Assembly (NCBI GenBank): GCA_023473665.1
Contig: JAMCYM010000002.1
Span: 62,001-126,000, forward strand
DNA: 64,000 bases
Reading direction: 5' to 3'
DNA from: Candidatus Marsarchaeota archaeon
Lineage (GTDB): Archaea; Micrarchaeota; Micrarchaeia; Micrarchaeales; Micrarchaeaceae
Below the pieces are notes generated by a model. That model made no database searches. It was not told the DNA's origin and saw nothing but the letters and a program-made list of their open reading frames with translations. Shown piece after piece: positions 23,842-31,600 of the stretch (position 1 is its first letter; each line of letters opens with the position of its first letter). The position numbers and the translations under genes are program-made.

Positions 23842-24765
23842 ATGTACGAAACGCTATCTTCAAAAAGCATCGGCGTGTCGCTGTTCGACCTAAAACACAC
23901 ATTCGAGAGCGCGCAGCCATTGGCTTTCCATGCAGACTACAATGCGCAGAGCAACACGCTCACGTACGCGAGCGGCGCCCACATAATAAATGTGGGTGCA
24001 GGCGGCAGCGTCGATAGGGGCACACTGCTTGTCGTGGGCAAAGACATCGGCTATGCGGCGAGGGAAGTGGCCAGGCGCTTCAGGCTCGGGGACAACATGC
24101 GCAGCATATACAGGCAGATAGCAACTGACAGCTTCGTGAAGGCAAGCATAGAGAAATACAAGGGCATGCGCATAACGCTTAACGACCCGTGGGAAACCAC
24201 CTTGTGCTTCATAATATCGCAGTTCAACAACGTCAAGCGCATAAGGCTCATAACAAAGAACATATTGCGCACATTCGGCCCGTCGATAAAGGACGACCGC
24301 GACAATGTCGTTGCCAATTCTTTCCCTGAGCCCGGCAGCCTGGCCAACGCGACAATAAAGGAGCTCATGGCGTGCGGCACGGGCTTCAGGGCCAAGTACA
24401 TAAAGGATGCGGCTGATTACTGCGCCAACAACCTCGATCTATCGAGCCTGCGCACAAAGGGCTATGCCGAGCTGAAGGAGGAGCTCATGCGCATAAGCGG
24501 CGTGGGTGACAAGGTTGCCGACTGCATAGCGCTCTTCGGTTATGGCAATACGCATGCCTTCCCTATAGACGTATGGATGCAGAGGGCGATGGAGCGCACG
24601 TACTTCAACGGCAAGAAGACCAGCGCAAGGAAGATCCACGAATTTGCAGAAGAGCGATGGGGCGCCTATGCAGGGTTTGCGCAGCAGTATATCTACCACT
24701 ATGCCAGAAGCTCGCGAATGGGAGCGGAAGCCAAGCGCAGCCGGGCAAGTAATAAATATCTTTGA
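23842..24765 (+). CDS. OGG1-type 8-oxoguanine DNA glycosylase/lyase
   Basis: This base-excision repair enzyme belongs to the HhH-GPD superfamily. The N-terminal beta-domain begins with FDLKHTFESAQPLAF, resembling OGG1. The helix-hairpin-helix is RISGVGDKVADCIALFGYG, where the Lys of DKVADC is the predicted Schiff-base lysine, and the catalytic Asp lies in AFPIDVWMQRAM. It is thus probably bifunctional (glycosylase plus AP lyase) on 8-oxoguanine. The length is 307 residues. It starts four bases after the glyS stop, so it is co-transcribed; no clear ribosome-binding site is seen. Confidence 0.92.
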   Translation: MYETLSSKSIGVSLFDLKHTFESAQPLAFHADYNAQSNTLTYASGAHIINVGAGGSVDRGTLLVVGKDIGYAAREVARRFRLGDNMRSIYRQIATDSFVKASIEKYKGMRITLNDPWETTLCFIISQFNNVKRIRLITKNILRTFGPSIKDDRDNVVANSFPEPGSLANATIKELMACGTGFRAKYIKDAADYCANNLDLSSLRTKGYAELKEELMRISGVGDKVADCIALFGYGNTHAFPIDVWMQRAMERTYFNGKKTSARKIHEFAEERWGAYAGFAQQYIYHYARSSRMGAEAKRSRASNKYL

Positions 24766-24794
24766 CAGCCCTATACTCGGGAGGGTGAAGCATA

Positions 24795-25859
24795 ATGCCA
24801 GGCGCAGCAAAGTTCATCGGTCTGGGCATTACGGCATTGAAGAGCAATTTCTCATCGCTCAGGGTGCCGTACAAGCTCAATTTCGCAATAACTTACTGGT
24901 GCCAGAGCCGCTGCCTTTCATGCAACATCTGGCAGTTTAAGCCAAAAGGCGAGCTTACCCTAGAAGAGATCCGCGAGTTCGCGAGGAAGAACGCATACTT
25001 CAAATGGATAGAGCTCACTGGCGGCGAGCCGTTCCTTAGGCCCGACATTACTGAAATAGCAAGGGCCTTCTACGAGACCTCGCGCGGCCTTTATGTCATG
25101 ACGATACCGACAAACTCGCTCTGCAGCCACGAGATGGTGGTGAGGCGCGTCGAGGATATACTTATGCTGGGCATACCGAAGCTTGCAGTGACCGTGAGCC
25201 TTGACGGCTATCGCGAGCTGCATGACAAGATACGCGGCGTGCCGGGCAACTACGACCGCGCCATAGAGATGTTCAAGCGCCTAAAGGAACTGGGCATGCG
25301 CCACAAAAACCTCTACGTCGTGTTCGGCTACACAATGAGCAAGTACAACCAGTGGCAGCTGGAGCGCACCTATACAGAAGTAAAGAAATCCATACCGAGC
25401 ATAACGCGCAACGACTTCCATATAAACGTGGCGCAGGTATCTTCGAACTACTACGGTAACTCCAGCATGAGCCTCGTTGCCGACAGCGATGCGATGATGC
25501 ACGAGCTAGCAGACTTCGTGTCGCTGCGCAGGCGCGAGTTCGGCATCATAGGCACGATTGAGAACGCATTTCTGCGCACTCTCCTCCAGTATCTCAAGAC
25601 CGGGAAGATGCCATTGAAGAGCCGCAGCCTCGACGCCTCTTTCTTCCTCGACAGCTACGGCAACATATTCCCGTCTATAATGTGGGACCGGAAGATAGCC
25701 AGCCTGCGCGAGATAAACTACGACGTGCAGAGCGTATGGCGCGGCGAGCTTGCCAACGACGTCCGCAGGGAGATAGCCGAAGGCAAGGAGCCCAAGCAGT
25801 GGACCGCCTGCGAGGCCTTCCAGTCCCTGACCGGAAGGATTACCAGCTTGATAAAGTAA
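24795..25859 (+). CDS. Radical SAM protein, MoaA/PqqE-like core
   Basis: The radical SAM cluster motif is WCQSRCLSCNIW (CxxxCxxC) near residue 36, followed by the family GGEP motif in WIELTGGEPFLRPDI and a SLDG motif. The core spans about residues 25-240. The C-terminal extension (260-354) has a SPASM-like layout (DSYGNIFPSIMWDRKIASLRE) but only one Cys (WTACEAF), so a full set of auxiliary cluster ligands is absent. GGGTGA lies before the ATG at 24795. The substrate is unknown and no obvious peptide gene is adjacent. Confidence 0.83.
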   Translation: MPGAAKFIGLGITALKSNFSSLRVPYKLNFAITYWCQSRCLSCNIWQFKPKGELTLEEIREFARKNAYFKWIELTGGEPFLRPDITEIARAFYETSRGLYVMTIPTNSLCSHEMVVRRVEDILMLGIPKLAVTVSLDGYRELHDKIRGVPGNYDRAIEMFKRLKELGMRHKNLYVVFGYTMSKYNQWQLERTYTEVKKSIPSITRNDFHINVAQVSSNYYGNSSMSLVADSDAMMHELADFVSLRRREFGIIGTIENAFLRTLLQYLKTGKMPLKSRSLDASFFLDSYGNIFPSIMWDRKIASLREINYDVQSVWRGELANDVRREIAEGKEPKQWTACEAFQSLTGRITSLIK

Positions 25860-25979
25860 TTGCAATGGGCAATTGCACCATCGCAAAATCCAGCATCGGC
25901 GAAACTGCGAGGCTCGCGCTATCCCAATGCTGATTTCAGGCGACGTGCCGCTGATCTGTTGCGCCTGTGCTTGAGCTTG

Positions 25980-26165
25980 TTACATCACGGGCGCGTCCTT
26001 TATCGCGGCCTTGACCTTGGCCATCGTGCCCGCATCTATCTGTTGCATGTTGTGTGCGGTCTTGGCGTGCTCTGCTATCTTCTTCATGAGCTCGTCCTCG
26101 CTGTTGGCCCTTGCCTTGAAGCCGCAATTCATTCCTATGTCCCTGCATGCGAATGTCTTTGCCAT
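25980..26165 (-). CDS. DUF1059-family small protein
   Basis: This 61-residue protein starts MAKTFACRDIGMNCGFKARA, matching the DUF1059 pattern: an aromatic-x-C-x-D-x-G-x-x-C-x-F/W signature, then a helix with an A-x-x-x-H segment (KKIAEHAKTAHNM). The two Cys may bind metal; no biochemical role is established. An in-frame start nine codons upstream exists, but the ATG at 26165 fits the family. It lies between a radical SAM gene and a tRNA on the opposite and same strands respectively. Confidence 0.8.
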   Translation of the reverse strand: MAKTFACRDIGMNCGFKARANSEDELMKKIAEHAKTAHNMQQIDAGTMAKVKAAIKDAPVM

Positions 26166-26251
26166 AAAGTTCCACCGATTATGTTTACGCATTGAAGGCT
26201 TATTAGCGTTTTCGTCCGCGAGAAAAAGTGTTACTAATGCATTCCTTCAAG

Positions 26252-26336
26252 TGCAGGGGGTGAGATTTGAACTCACGAACCCCTACGGGACCAGGCCCTG
26301 AACCTGGCGCATTTGGCCATGCTCTGCCACCCCTGC
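26252..26336 (-). tRNA. tRNA-Leu (anticodon CAG)
   Basis: On the minus strand, GCAGGGG pairs with CCCCTGC, the anticodon loop is TTCAGGG with anticodon CAG, a long variable arm is present, and the T arm is GTGAG-TTCAAAT-CTCAC. The discriminator is A, with no intron and no encoded CCA. The acceptor, D and variable arms are nearly identical to tRNA-Leu(UAG) at 2185-2269, so the two are recent paralogues. Confidence 0.96.
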
Positions 26337-26416
26337 ATTGCAGTGTATTCTTGATGCAACAAATATAAAAGCTAACTGCCATCTTGTCCATTGCATTGGA
26401 TTGGTGCGTGCTTTTC

Positions 26417-27736
26417 ATGGCTAAAGGTAGTGAGATAAGCGTCGCTGTGGCTATGGCGGTCGGCCTTGGCGCCATAATAGGCGCAGGCATATTCGTGCTC
26501 AGCGGCACGGCCATAGCGCTATCAGGCGCCTACTCTCTCATAGCGTTCGTGTTCGTCGGCATCGTCGCACTGCTCGTGGCATTCGAGCTCGGCGCCCTTG
26601 GCATGCTCATGCCCCATGCGAAAGGTGCCTCGTACTCCTACGTCTACGAGGCCTTCGGCAGCGAGATGGGTTTCATAACTGGTATAATGCTATACTTCAG
26701 CTTTGCGACCGCAGTCAGCGCTGTCGCTCTCGGCTTCGGCTCGTACCTGGGGAGCATGCTTGGCGTCGCGCAGCACACCTATGAAGTAATATTCGCGATG
26801 GCGCTGATATTGGTGCTGTCATTGGTAAACATAATCGGCATAAGGAAGGCTGCCAAGGCAGACGCCGTCCTAGTTTCAATCAAGCTTGGAGTGCTCTCCC
26901 TGTTCATACTGTTTGCGGTCCTGTTCCTGCTGCTGCACCCCCATGTGATACCGGCCAACTTTGCCACGCCCGCATCCGAGCAAGGCATAGGCGCCATATT
27001 CGCTGCCAGCGTAGCCATATTCTTCGCCTATACGGGTTTCCAGACAATATCAACATTCACGGACAGGGTGAAGGGCGGCCCGGCCAAAGCCGCCAAGGCC
27101 ATAGTGCTATCTGTAGTGGTGAGCCTGATAGTGTATGTGCTCGTCGACGCATCGCTCATGTTCCTCGCGCCCGCAAGCTCGTACAAGATAGCCGCCGACC
27201 CGTTGGCATTCGCGCTGAAGAGCGCCGCTGCCCCGTCCTGGCTCTCCATCACGGTTGACATCGGTGCGTTGATAGCGACTGTCTCGGCTACCATAGCCAT
27301 GATAATGGCGGCGTCGCGCACCGTGTACCAGATAAGCAAGGACCATCTGCTCCCGGGAATGCTGAGGAAGTATAACACCAAGCGCGATGTTGCGGCTAAC
27401 GGCGTCATAGTCACTGCAATTGTCGGGATAATAATGCTATTCTCGGGCAACATATACATAATAGCGGCGATAAGCAACTTCGGCCTGCTTTTCGCCTATA
27501 TCATGAGCAGCCTGGCCGCCATACAGCTCAAGCGCACGCATGGCGACGCCCTGCGGATGCCTGCCCACCCATACCTGCCGCTGGTGACGATAGCGGCGCT
27601 CTTGGCCCTGATCATAGGGATGCCGAAAGAAGCCCTGATACTCGGCTCAGCGCTGATCATGGCGCTCATAGTGGTATATTACTTCTTCAGGGCATACGAG
27701 AACAAGAAGGTAATAAGAATAAAGCTTTTCAAATAG
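26417..27736 (+). CDS. APC-family amino acid permease
   Basis: This is a polytopic membrane transporter of the amino acid-polyamine-organocation superfamily, about 12 transmembrane helices in 439 residues. TM1 contains the substrate-binding GAIIGAGIFVLSGTA, the classic G-[SAI]-G-x-G-I-F pattern of APC proteins. TM6 is around FFAYTGFQTISTFTD, the usual unwound helix. The substrate is probably an amino acid or polyamine but cannot be specified. It starts at the ATG at 26417, about 80 bases after the divergent tRNA-Leu, and is followed by the YchF-like gene 19 bases downstream. Confidence 0.92.
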   Translation: MAKGSEISVAVAMAVGLGAIIGAGIFVLSGTAIALSGAYSLIAFVFVGIVALLVAFELGALGMLMPHAKGASYSYVYEAFGSEMGFITGIMLYFSFATAVSAVALGFGSYLGSMLGVAQHTYEVIFAMALILVLSLVNIIGIRKAAKADAVLVSIKLGVLSLFILFAVLFLLLHPHVIPANFATPASEQGIGAIFAASVAIFFAYTGFQTISTFTDRVKGGPAKAAKAIVLSVVVSLIVYVLVDASLMFLAPASSYKIAADPLAFALKSAAAPSWLSITVDIGALIATVSATIAMIMAASRTVYQISKDHLLPGMLRKYNTKRDVAANGVIVTAIVGIIMLFSGNIYIIAAISNFGLLFAYIMSSLAAIQLKRTHGDALRMPAHPYLPLVTIAALLALIIGMPKEALILGSALIMALIVVYYFFRAYENKKVIRIKLFK

Positions 27737-27755
27737 AATGAAGGTGTGAACTGCC

Positions 27756-28925
27756 ATGCTCGTAGGGATAATAGGCGCGCCTAACAAGGGGAAGAGCACG
27801 CTCTTCTCAGCGCTCACGCTCCACGACGCAGCAATAGCCAACTATCCGTTCACTACCCTAGATCCGAACAAGGGCGTGGCGTATGCGACGGCCCCATGCC
27901 CAGAGACTGAGCTTGGCCTGCACTGCAAAGCAAGGAACTCCCTCTGCAGCAACGGCGTGCGCATGCTGCCTATCAACATAATAGATGTCGCGGGCCTCGT
28001 GGAGGGCGCGCACGAGGGCAGGGGCATGGGCAACCAGTTCCTGAACGATCTGTCAGCCGCTGACGCATTCCTGATAGTTGTCGATGCAAGCGGCAAGACC
28101 GACGGCTCAGGCAATCCATGTGACTCATGCAATCCGGTCGACGACGTAGTCATGGTAAAGGACGAGCTCATAGAATGGGTGGCCGGCATAATCTCGAGCC
28201 ACATGCGCGTCATCACGCACAGCGCAAACGGCCTAGAGGCGCTCGAGGGTGTGCTCTCCGGGCTGAAGCTGCGCCGGGACGATATAGAGCGTGCGGCCGC
28301 GAAGCGCTCTCTTCCGCTCGACAGAATAGAGTGGAACGAGGACGGCATACGCGCTTTCTCGGAGGAACTGTTCTTCAGCACGAAGCGCGTGATGGTGGTG
28401 GCCAACAAGTATGACGAGCCGGGCGCGGAGCGGAACTTCGCAGAGCTCAAGAAGGGCGTTGGCGAAGAGGTTGAATGGACGTCCGCAGCCATAGAGCTAG
28501 CGCTCAGGAAGGCGGAGCACCAGGGCATCATATCGTATGAGCCTGGAGCAAGGGAGTTCAAGGTGCTGAAGGAGGACATCCTGCAGGAGCAGAGGCACGC
28601 CCTCGATTACATGGCCAGCTTCATAAAGCGCAACGGCACAAATGTCCAGAACGTGATCAACAAGGCGGTGTTCGAGCTCCTGGATTGCATAGTTGTTTAT
28701 CCCGTGGAAGACGAACACAAGTACACTGACCACTTCGGGAACGTATTGCCAGATGCAATACTAGTTAGAAGGGGCTCGACGGCCCAAGACCTGGCAGCTG
28801 CGATCCATACGGACTTGGCGCAGGGCATGCTCTACGCGATAGACGCAAGGAGCAAGATGCGCCTGGCAAAGAACTACGTCCTAAAGAACAATGACATAAT
28901 AAAGATAGTCAGTGCCACTAAGTAA
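27756..28925 (+). CDS. YchF/Obg-family GTPase with C-terminal TGS domain
   Basis: This is a translation-associated P-loop NTPase of the Obg-HflX superfamily, archaeal YchF-like branch. G1 is GAPNKGKST at residue 7, the switch I region contains YPFTTLDPNKG, G3 is DVAGLVEGAHEGRGMGNQF, and G4 is NKYD. The last 75 residues form a TGS domain (ILVRRGSTAQDLAAAIHTDL). The four-Cys stretch around residues 45-60 and CDSCNP is common in archaeal members. Ribosome binding is expected from family knowledge. GGTGTG lies upstream of the ATG. secG follows 38 bases downstream. Confidence 0.93.
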   Translation: MLVGIIGAPNKGKSTLFSALTLHDAAIANYPFTTLDPNKGVAYATAPCPETELGLHCKARNSLCSNGVRMLPINIIDVAGLVEGAHEGRGMGNQFLNDLSAADAFLIVVDASGKTDGSGNPCDSCNPVDDVVMVKDELIEWVAGIISSHMRVITHSANGLEALEGVLSGLKLRRDDIERAAAKRSLPLDRIEWNEDGIRAFSEELFFSTKRVMVVANKYDEPGAERNFAELKKGVGEEVEWTSAAIELALRKAEHQGIISYEPGAREFKVLKEDILQEQRHALDYMASFIKRNGTNVQNVINKAVFELLDCIVVYPVEDEHKYTDHFGNVLPDAILVRRGSTAQDLAAAIHTDLAQGMLYAIDARSKMRLAKNYVLKNNDIIKIVSATK

Positions 28926-28963
28926 CCTATAAAAACGTTCACTGAGAAGAAAGCGTGATACGG

Positions 28964-29119
28964 ATGGCATCCTTATATTCACCTCAGTCGCAGGCGGGCG
29001 TACTCAGCTTTTATGATGCGCCTTCGAAAGGGCCAAGGATGAACCCTAAGCTCGTCATCGCGGTTGTGGTCGTCGTAGCGGCGCTCATAATCCTGGCCAA
29101 CCACCTGATATACTACTGA
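28964..29119 (+). CDS. secG: Preprotein translocase subunit SecG/Sec61-beta
   Basis: This 51-residue protein is the archaeal Sec61-beta homologue, the third and non-essential subunit of the SecY channel. It has the family layout: a short cytosolic segment with AGVLSFYDAPSKGPRMNPKL, matching G-L-x-x-F-Y/M-D-E...I-x-P-x-x-V, then a single C-terminal transmembrane helix (VIAVVVVVAALIILANHLIYY is its hydrophobic end). A TATA-like sequence (CCTATAAAAA) lies at 28927-28936. It converges with the AbrB-domain gene 10 bases away. Confidence 0.87.
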   Translation: MASLYSPQSQAGVLSFYDAPSKGPRMNPKLVIAVVVVVAALIILANHLIYY

Positions 29120-29129
29120 GACTGGCTGC

Positions 29130-29996
29130 TCAGGCCTGCCTGAAAACGTCTTTCCTTACCTCAGTCACGTCGCCGTTCTCTGATAGTATGTAAAGCACAG
29201 CCCTTACGCCGTCCTCGTCTACGCCGACGGTGCGCGCTATGTCAGATACGCCAAGGCTCTTCTTCTCTATTGCCTTCAGTATGCCGGGGCTGTTCTTGTT
29301 CAGGAAGCCTCTCGTGGCGATGTAGAAGCGCTTGTTGAACGCCCTCGTCCCCAGCACAAGGCCGCGGCGTATGCTCTCTTCCATGGCCAGCGATACGTTC
29401 TGTGCCTCGGCTTCTGTCGGGATCACTATGAAGCCGTCTGTCTCGAGCTTGCTGATGTACTGCTCTGCGCCCTCCGCAGCCAGTTCACGCGTCGGCCTGA
29501 ACTGCACGACGGCGCTCTTCCTTTGCTGAGGGGCCTGTTGCGCATCTGGCCTCTTCCTCATCAAGAACCTGTCGTATATGCGCTTCGGTATGCTGTATCT
29601 CGCAGTGGCACCCGCTTTGGAGAACAGCTCGACGAAGCCCTCCTTCATAAGCCTCTGCAAGATCTGCTTCTCCTGCGCGATGAGCAGGCCGTTCACCTTG
29701 TCTTCGGTCCTGTCATTGTACCTTAGCGTATCGAGCTTCTTGAGCACCGCTATCTCGTCAGGTGTTGGCATGCCTGCCTGGTGCTGAGGCCCTGGCTCGG
29801 CCATCGCCTGCTGGCGCTTGGCCCCACCAAGCTCGGTAAGCAGCTCTGCTATGTCGCTCTTCTTGGCCATTATGTAGTACCGATCGCGGTACTTGAAGAA
29901 GTCAACCTCGTCGTTCTCCTTGAGGTCGAGGCCGTCCTGTACGTCCCTTGGTATGTAGACGATAAGCTTGTCCTTGCTGCGGTATATTTTTGATAT
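29130..29996 (-). CDS. AbrB/SpoVT-like N-terminal domain plus helical and winged-helix regions; apparent AUA start
   Basis: From the first ordinary ATG (29870) this is a 246-residue protein, but coding similarity continues upstream in frame for 42 codons with an AbrB/SpoVT-like swapped-hairpin domain (SKIYRSKDKLIVYIPRDVQD, then GLDLKENDEVDFFKYRDRYY). No ATG, GTG or TTG occurs in that stretch before an in-frame stop. GGTGGTAAC sits directly before an ATA at 29996, exactly where this genome places its start codons. Either ATA is the start or the sequence differs from the true one by a base. The rest is basic, with a C-terminal winged-helix-like region (residues 245-285, SLGVSDIARTVGVDEDGVRA). 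It is probably a DNA-binding regulator. Confidence 0.7.
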   Translation of the reverse strand: MSKIYRSKDKLIVYIPRDVQDGLDLKENDEVDFFKYRDRYYIMAKKSDIAELLTELGGAKRQQAMAEPGPQHQAGMPTPDEIAVLKKLDTLRYNDRTEDKVNGLLIAQEKQILQRLMKEGFVELFSKAGATARYSIPKRIYDRFLMRKRPDAQQAPQQRKSAVVQFRPTRELAAEGAEQYISKLETDGFIVIPTEAEAQNVSLAMEESIRRGLVLGTRAFNKRFYIATRGFLNKNSPGILKAIEKKSLGVSDIARTVGVDEDGVRAVLYILSENGDVTEVRKDVFRQA

Positions 29997-30044
29997 GTTA
30001 CCACCACGTAAGCATTTTTAGTTGTGCGTTGCAAGAATAGTATC

Positions 30045-31589
30045 ATGCAAAGCTTAAAAGGGTTTACAATATACACGAAGCCCCGCCTGACCGTCGAGGA
30101 ATCGTATGCACTCTATGCGAACATAGCTGCGCTTGGCACGACCCAGGAACTGATGGACGAGGATGCAGGATTCGCAGTCGCATCTGCCTTGATGCACAAG
30201 CACAGGCAAGCCCGCATGCTGTTCGTGTGCGGGACAGGCGGCAAGGGCTCTATAGGGCTGTCAGCAGCGAGGCACGCCATGCTGCATGCAGACGTCGAGG
30301 TTGTACTCATAGGCTCCCCTTCCGAGATCGAGAAGAAGTCCACGCGGCTGAACTACGACCTGCTCAACGACATGCTGGACGTGCACATAATAACGCGCGA
30401 CGACATCCAGGAGTTCAGGCGCCTTGTGAAGCAGTCTGACGTCATAATTGACTCGATAATGGGGGTGGGGATGAGAGGAAGGCTGTCGTGGCTCGTGATC
30501 AACGCAATAAAGGCCATAAACGCATCAGGCAAGTATGTGGTGTCTATAGACGTGCCCAGCGGCGTCAATGCCAACACCGGTGCAATGAACGTGACAGCAG
30601 TCGAGCCAGATCTGGTGCTGGCGATACACAAGATCAAGGTAGGGGTGGAGAAAAGCGTATCGTCGCGATCTGTGACCGTGCTTGACGGATGGATTCCAGC
30701 TTCAGCAGAGCTGTTCACCGGTCCGGGCGATGTAATGCTGGCCACCGAGCCTCGTTTGCTGCTCACAAACAAATACGGACACGGCAGCGTCCTGGTCATA
30801 GGCGGCGGCCCTGTGTTCAAGGGTGCGCCAATCCTTGGCGCATACGGCGCTGCTAACACATTCGCAGCCTTGCGCACCAACTCTGGCTATGTGACGCTCA
30901 TGGCCCCGAAGTCGACCGCGCCGGCTATGTCATCCATGTCTGCCGGGCTGATAGTCAGGTCGATGGCCTCTAACGCGCTGCAGCTGCAGGACGTAAGCGC
31001 GGTCAGGGAAATAAAGCATGACGTGCTCCTCTTCGGCCCGGGAATCGACATCGACATGACGGGCTACAGGGCTTTCAAGGCGCTTCTTGACTACGAGGAG
31101 AGCGCTGGGAATACGGTCGTGGTCGATGGAACTGGCCTCAGGCTTCTTGCAAAATACAAGGACCTTATAGGCAGCAACATGGTGCTCACGCCGCATGACA
31201 GCGAGTTCAAGGCCCTAAGCGGCGCAGAAGTGCGCGACGCGCCGCTCGAGAAGCGCATTCTGGCAGCAATAGACTTCGCGAAGAACTACGGATGTACGCT
31301 AGTCCTGAAGGGCCACGATACGATAATAACGAACGGCAAGCTGCTGAAGATAAACAGGGCCAAGACACCCGCTCTTGCCACTATGGGCACCGGCGATGTG
31401 CTTGCCGGCATGATAGCAAGCTATTCTGCAATTCACAAGGACCTCATGGACAGCGCTGCAGCCGCAGTCTACGTGCATTCGACTATCGGCGACATGCTGT
31501 ATGCGAAGAAGGGCTTGCACATAATAGCTGATGACATAATAGGTGAACTTCCGGGAATGCTGAAGCAGTTTGACGTGATAGCACATTGA
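30045..31589 (+). CDS. nnr: Bifunctional NAD(P)HX epimerase/ADP-dependent dehydratase
   Basis: This enzyme repairs NADH and NADPH damaged by hydration. The N-terminal half (residues 10-215) is the YjeF_N epimerase domain with VCGTGGKGSIGLSAARHA, a variant of the usual GxGNNGGDG loop, and SIDVPSGVNANTG. The C-terminal half (225-510) is the ribokinase-like dehydratase with GHGSVLVIGGG, VLTPHDSEF, and ATMGTGDVLAGMIA. The fusion is common in bacteria and archaea. The ATG at 30045 is chosen over a GTG at 30024. It is divergent from the AbrB-domain gene and overlaps argS closely. Confidence 0.94.
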   Translation: MQSLKGFTIYTKPRLTVEESYALYANIAALGTTQELMDEDAGFAVASALMHKHRQARMLFVCGTGGKGSIGLSAARHAMLHADVEVVLIGSPSEIEKKSTRLNYDLLNDMLDVHIITRDDIQEFRRLVKQSDVIIDSIMGVGMRGRLSWLVINAIKAINASGKYVVSIDVPSGVNANTGAMNVTAVEPDLVLAIHKIKVGVEKSVSSRSVTVLDGWIPASAELFTGPGDVMLATEPRLLLTNKYGHGSVLVIGGGPVFKGAPILGAYGAANTFAALRTNSGYVTLMAPKSTAPAMSSMSAGLIVRSMASNALQLQDVSAVREIKHDVLLFGPGIDIDMTGYRAFKALLDYEESAGNTVVVDGTGLRLLAKYKDLIGSNMVLTPHDSEFKALSGAEVRDAPLEKRILAAIDFAKNYGCTLVLKGHDTIITNGKLLKINRAKTPALATMGTGDVLAGMIASYSAIHKDLMDSAAAAVYVHSTIGDMLYAKKGLHIIADDIIGELPGMLKQFDVIAH

Positions 31590-31600
31590 GCGATGGCATT

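Noticed and set aside
24795-25859. Second radical SAM gene as part of the peptide cassette
   Set aside because: It is 4 kb away on the other strand, lacks the auxiliary Cys set and has housekeeping neighbours.
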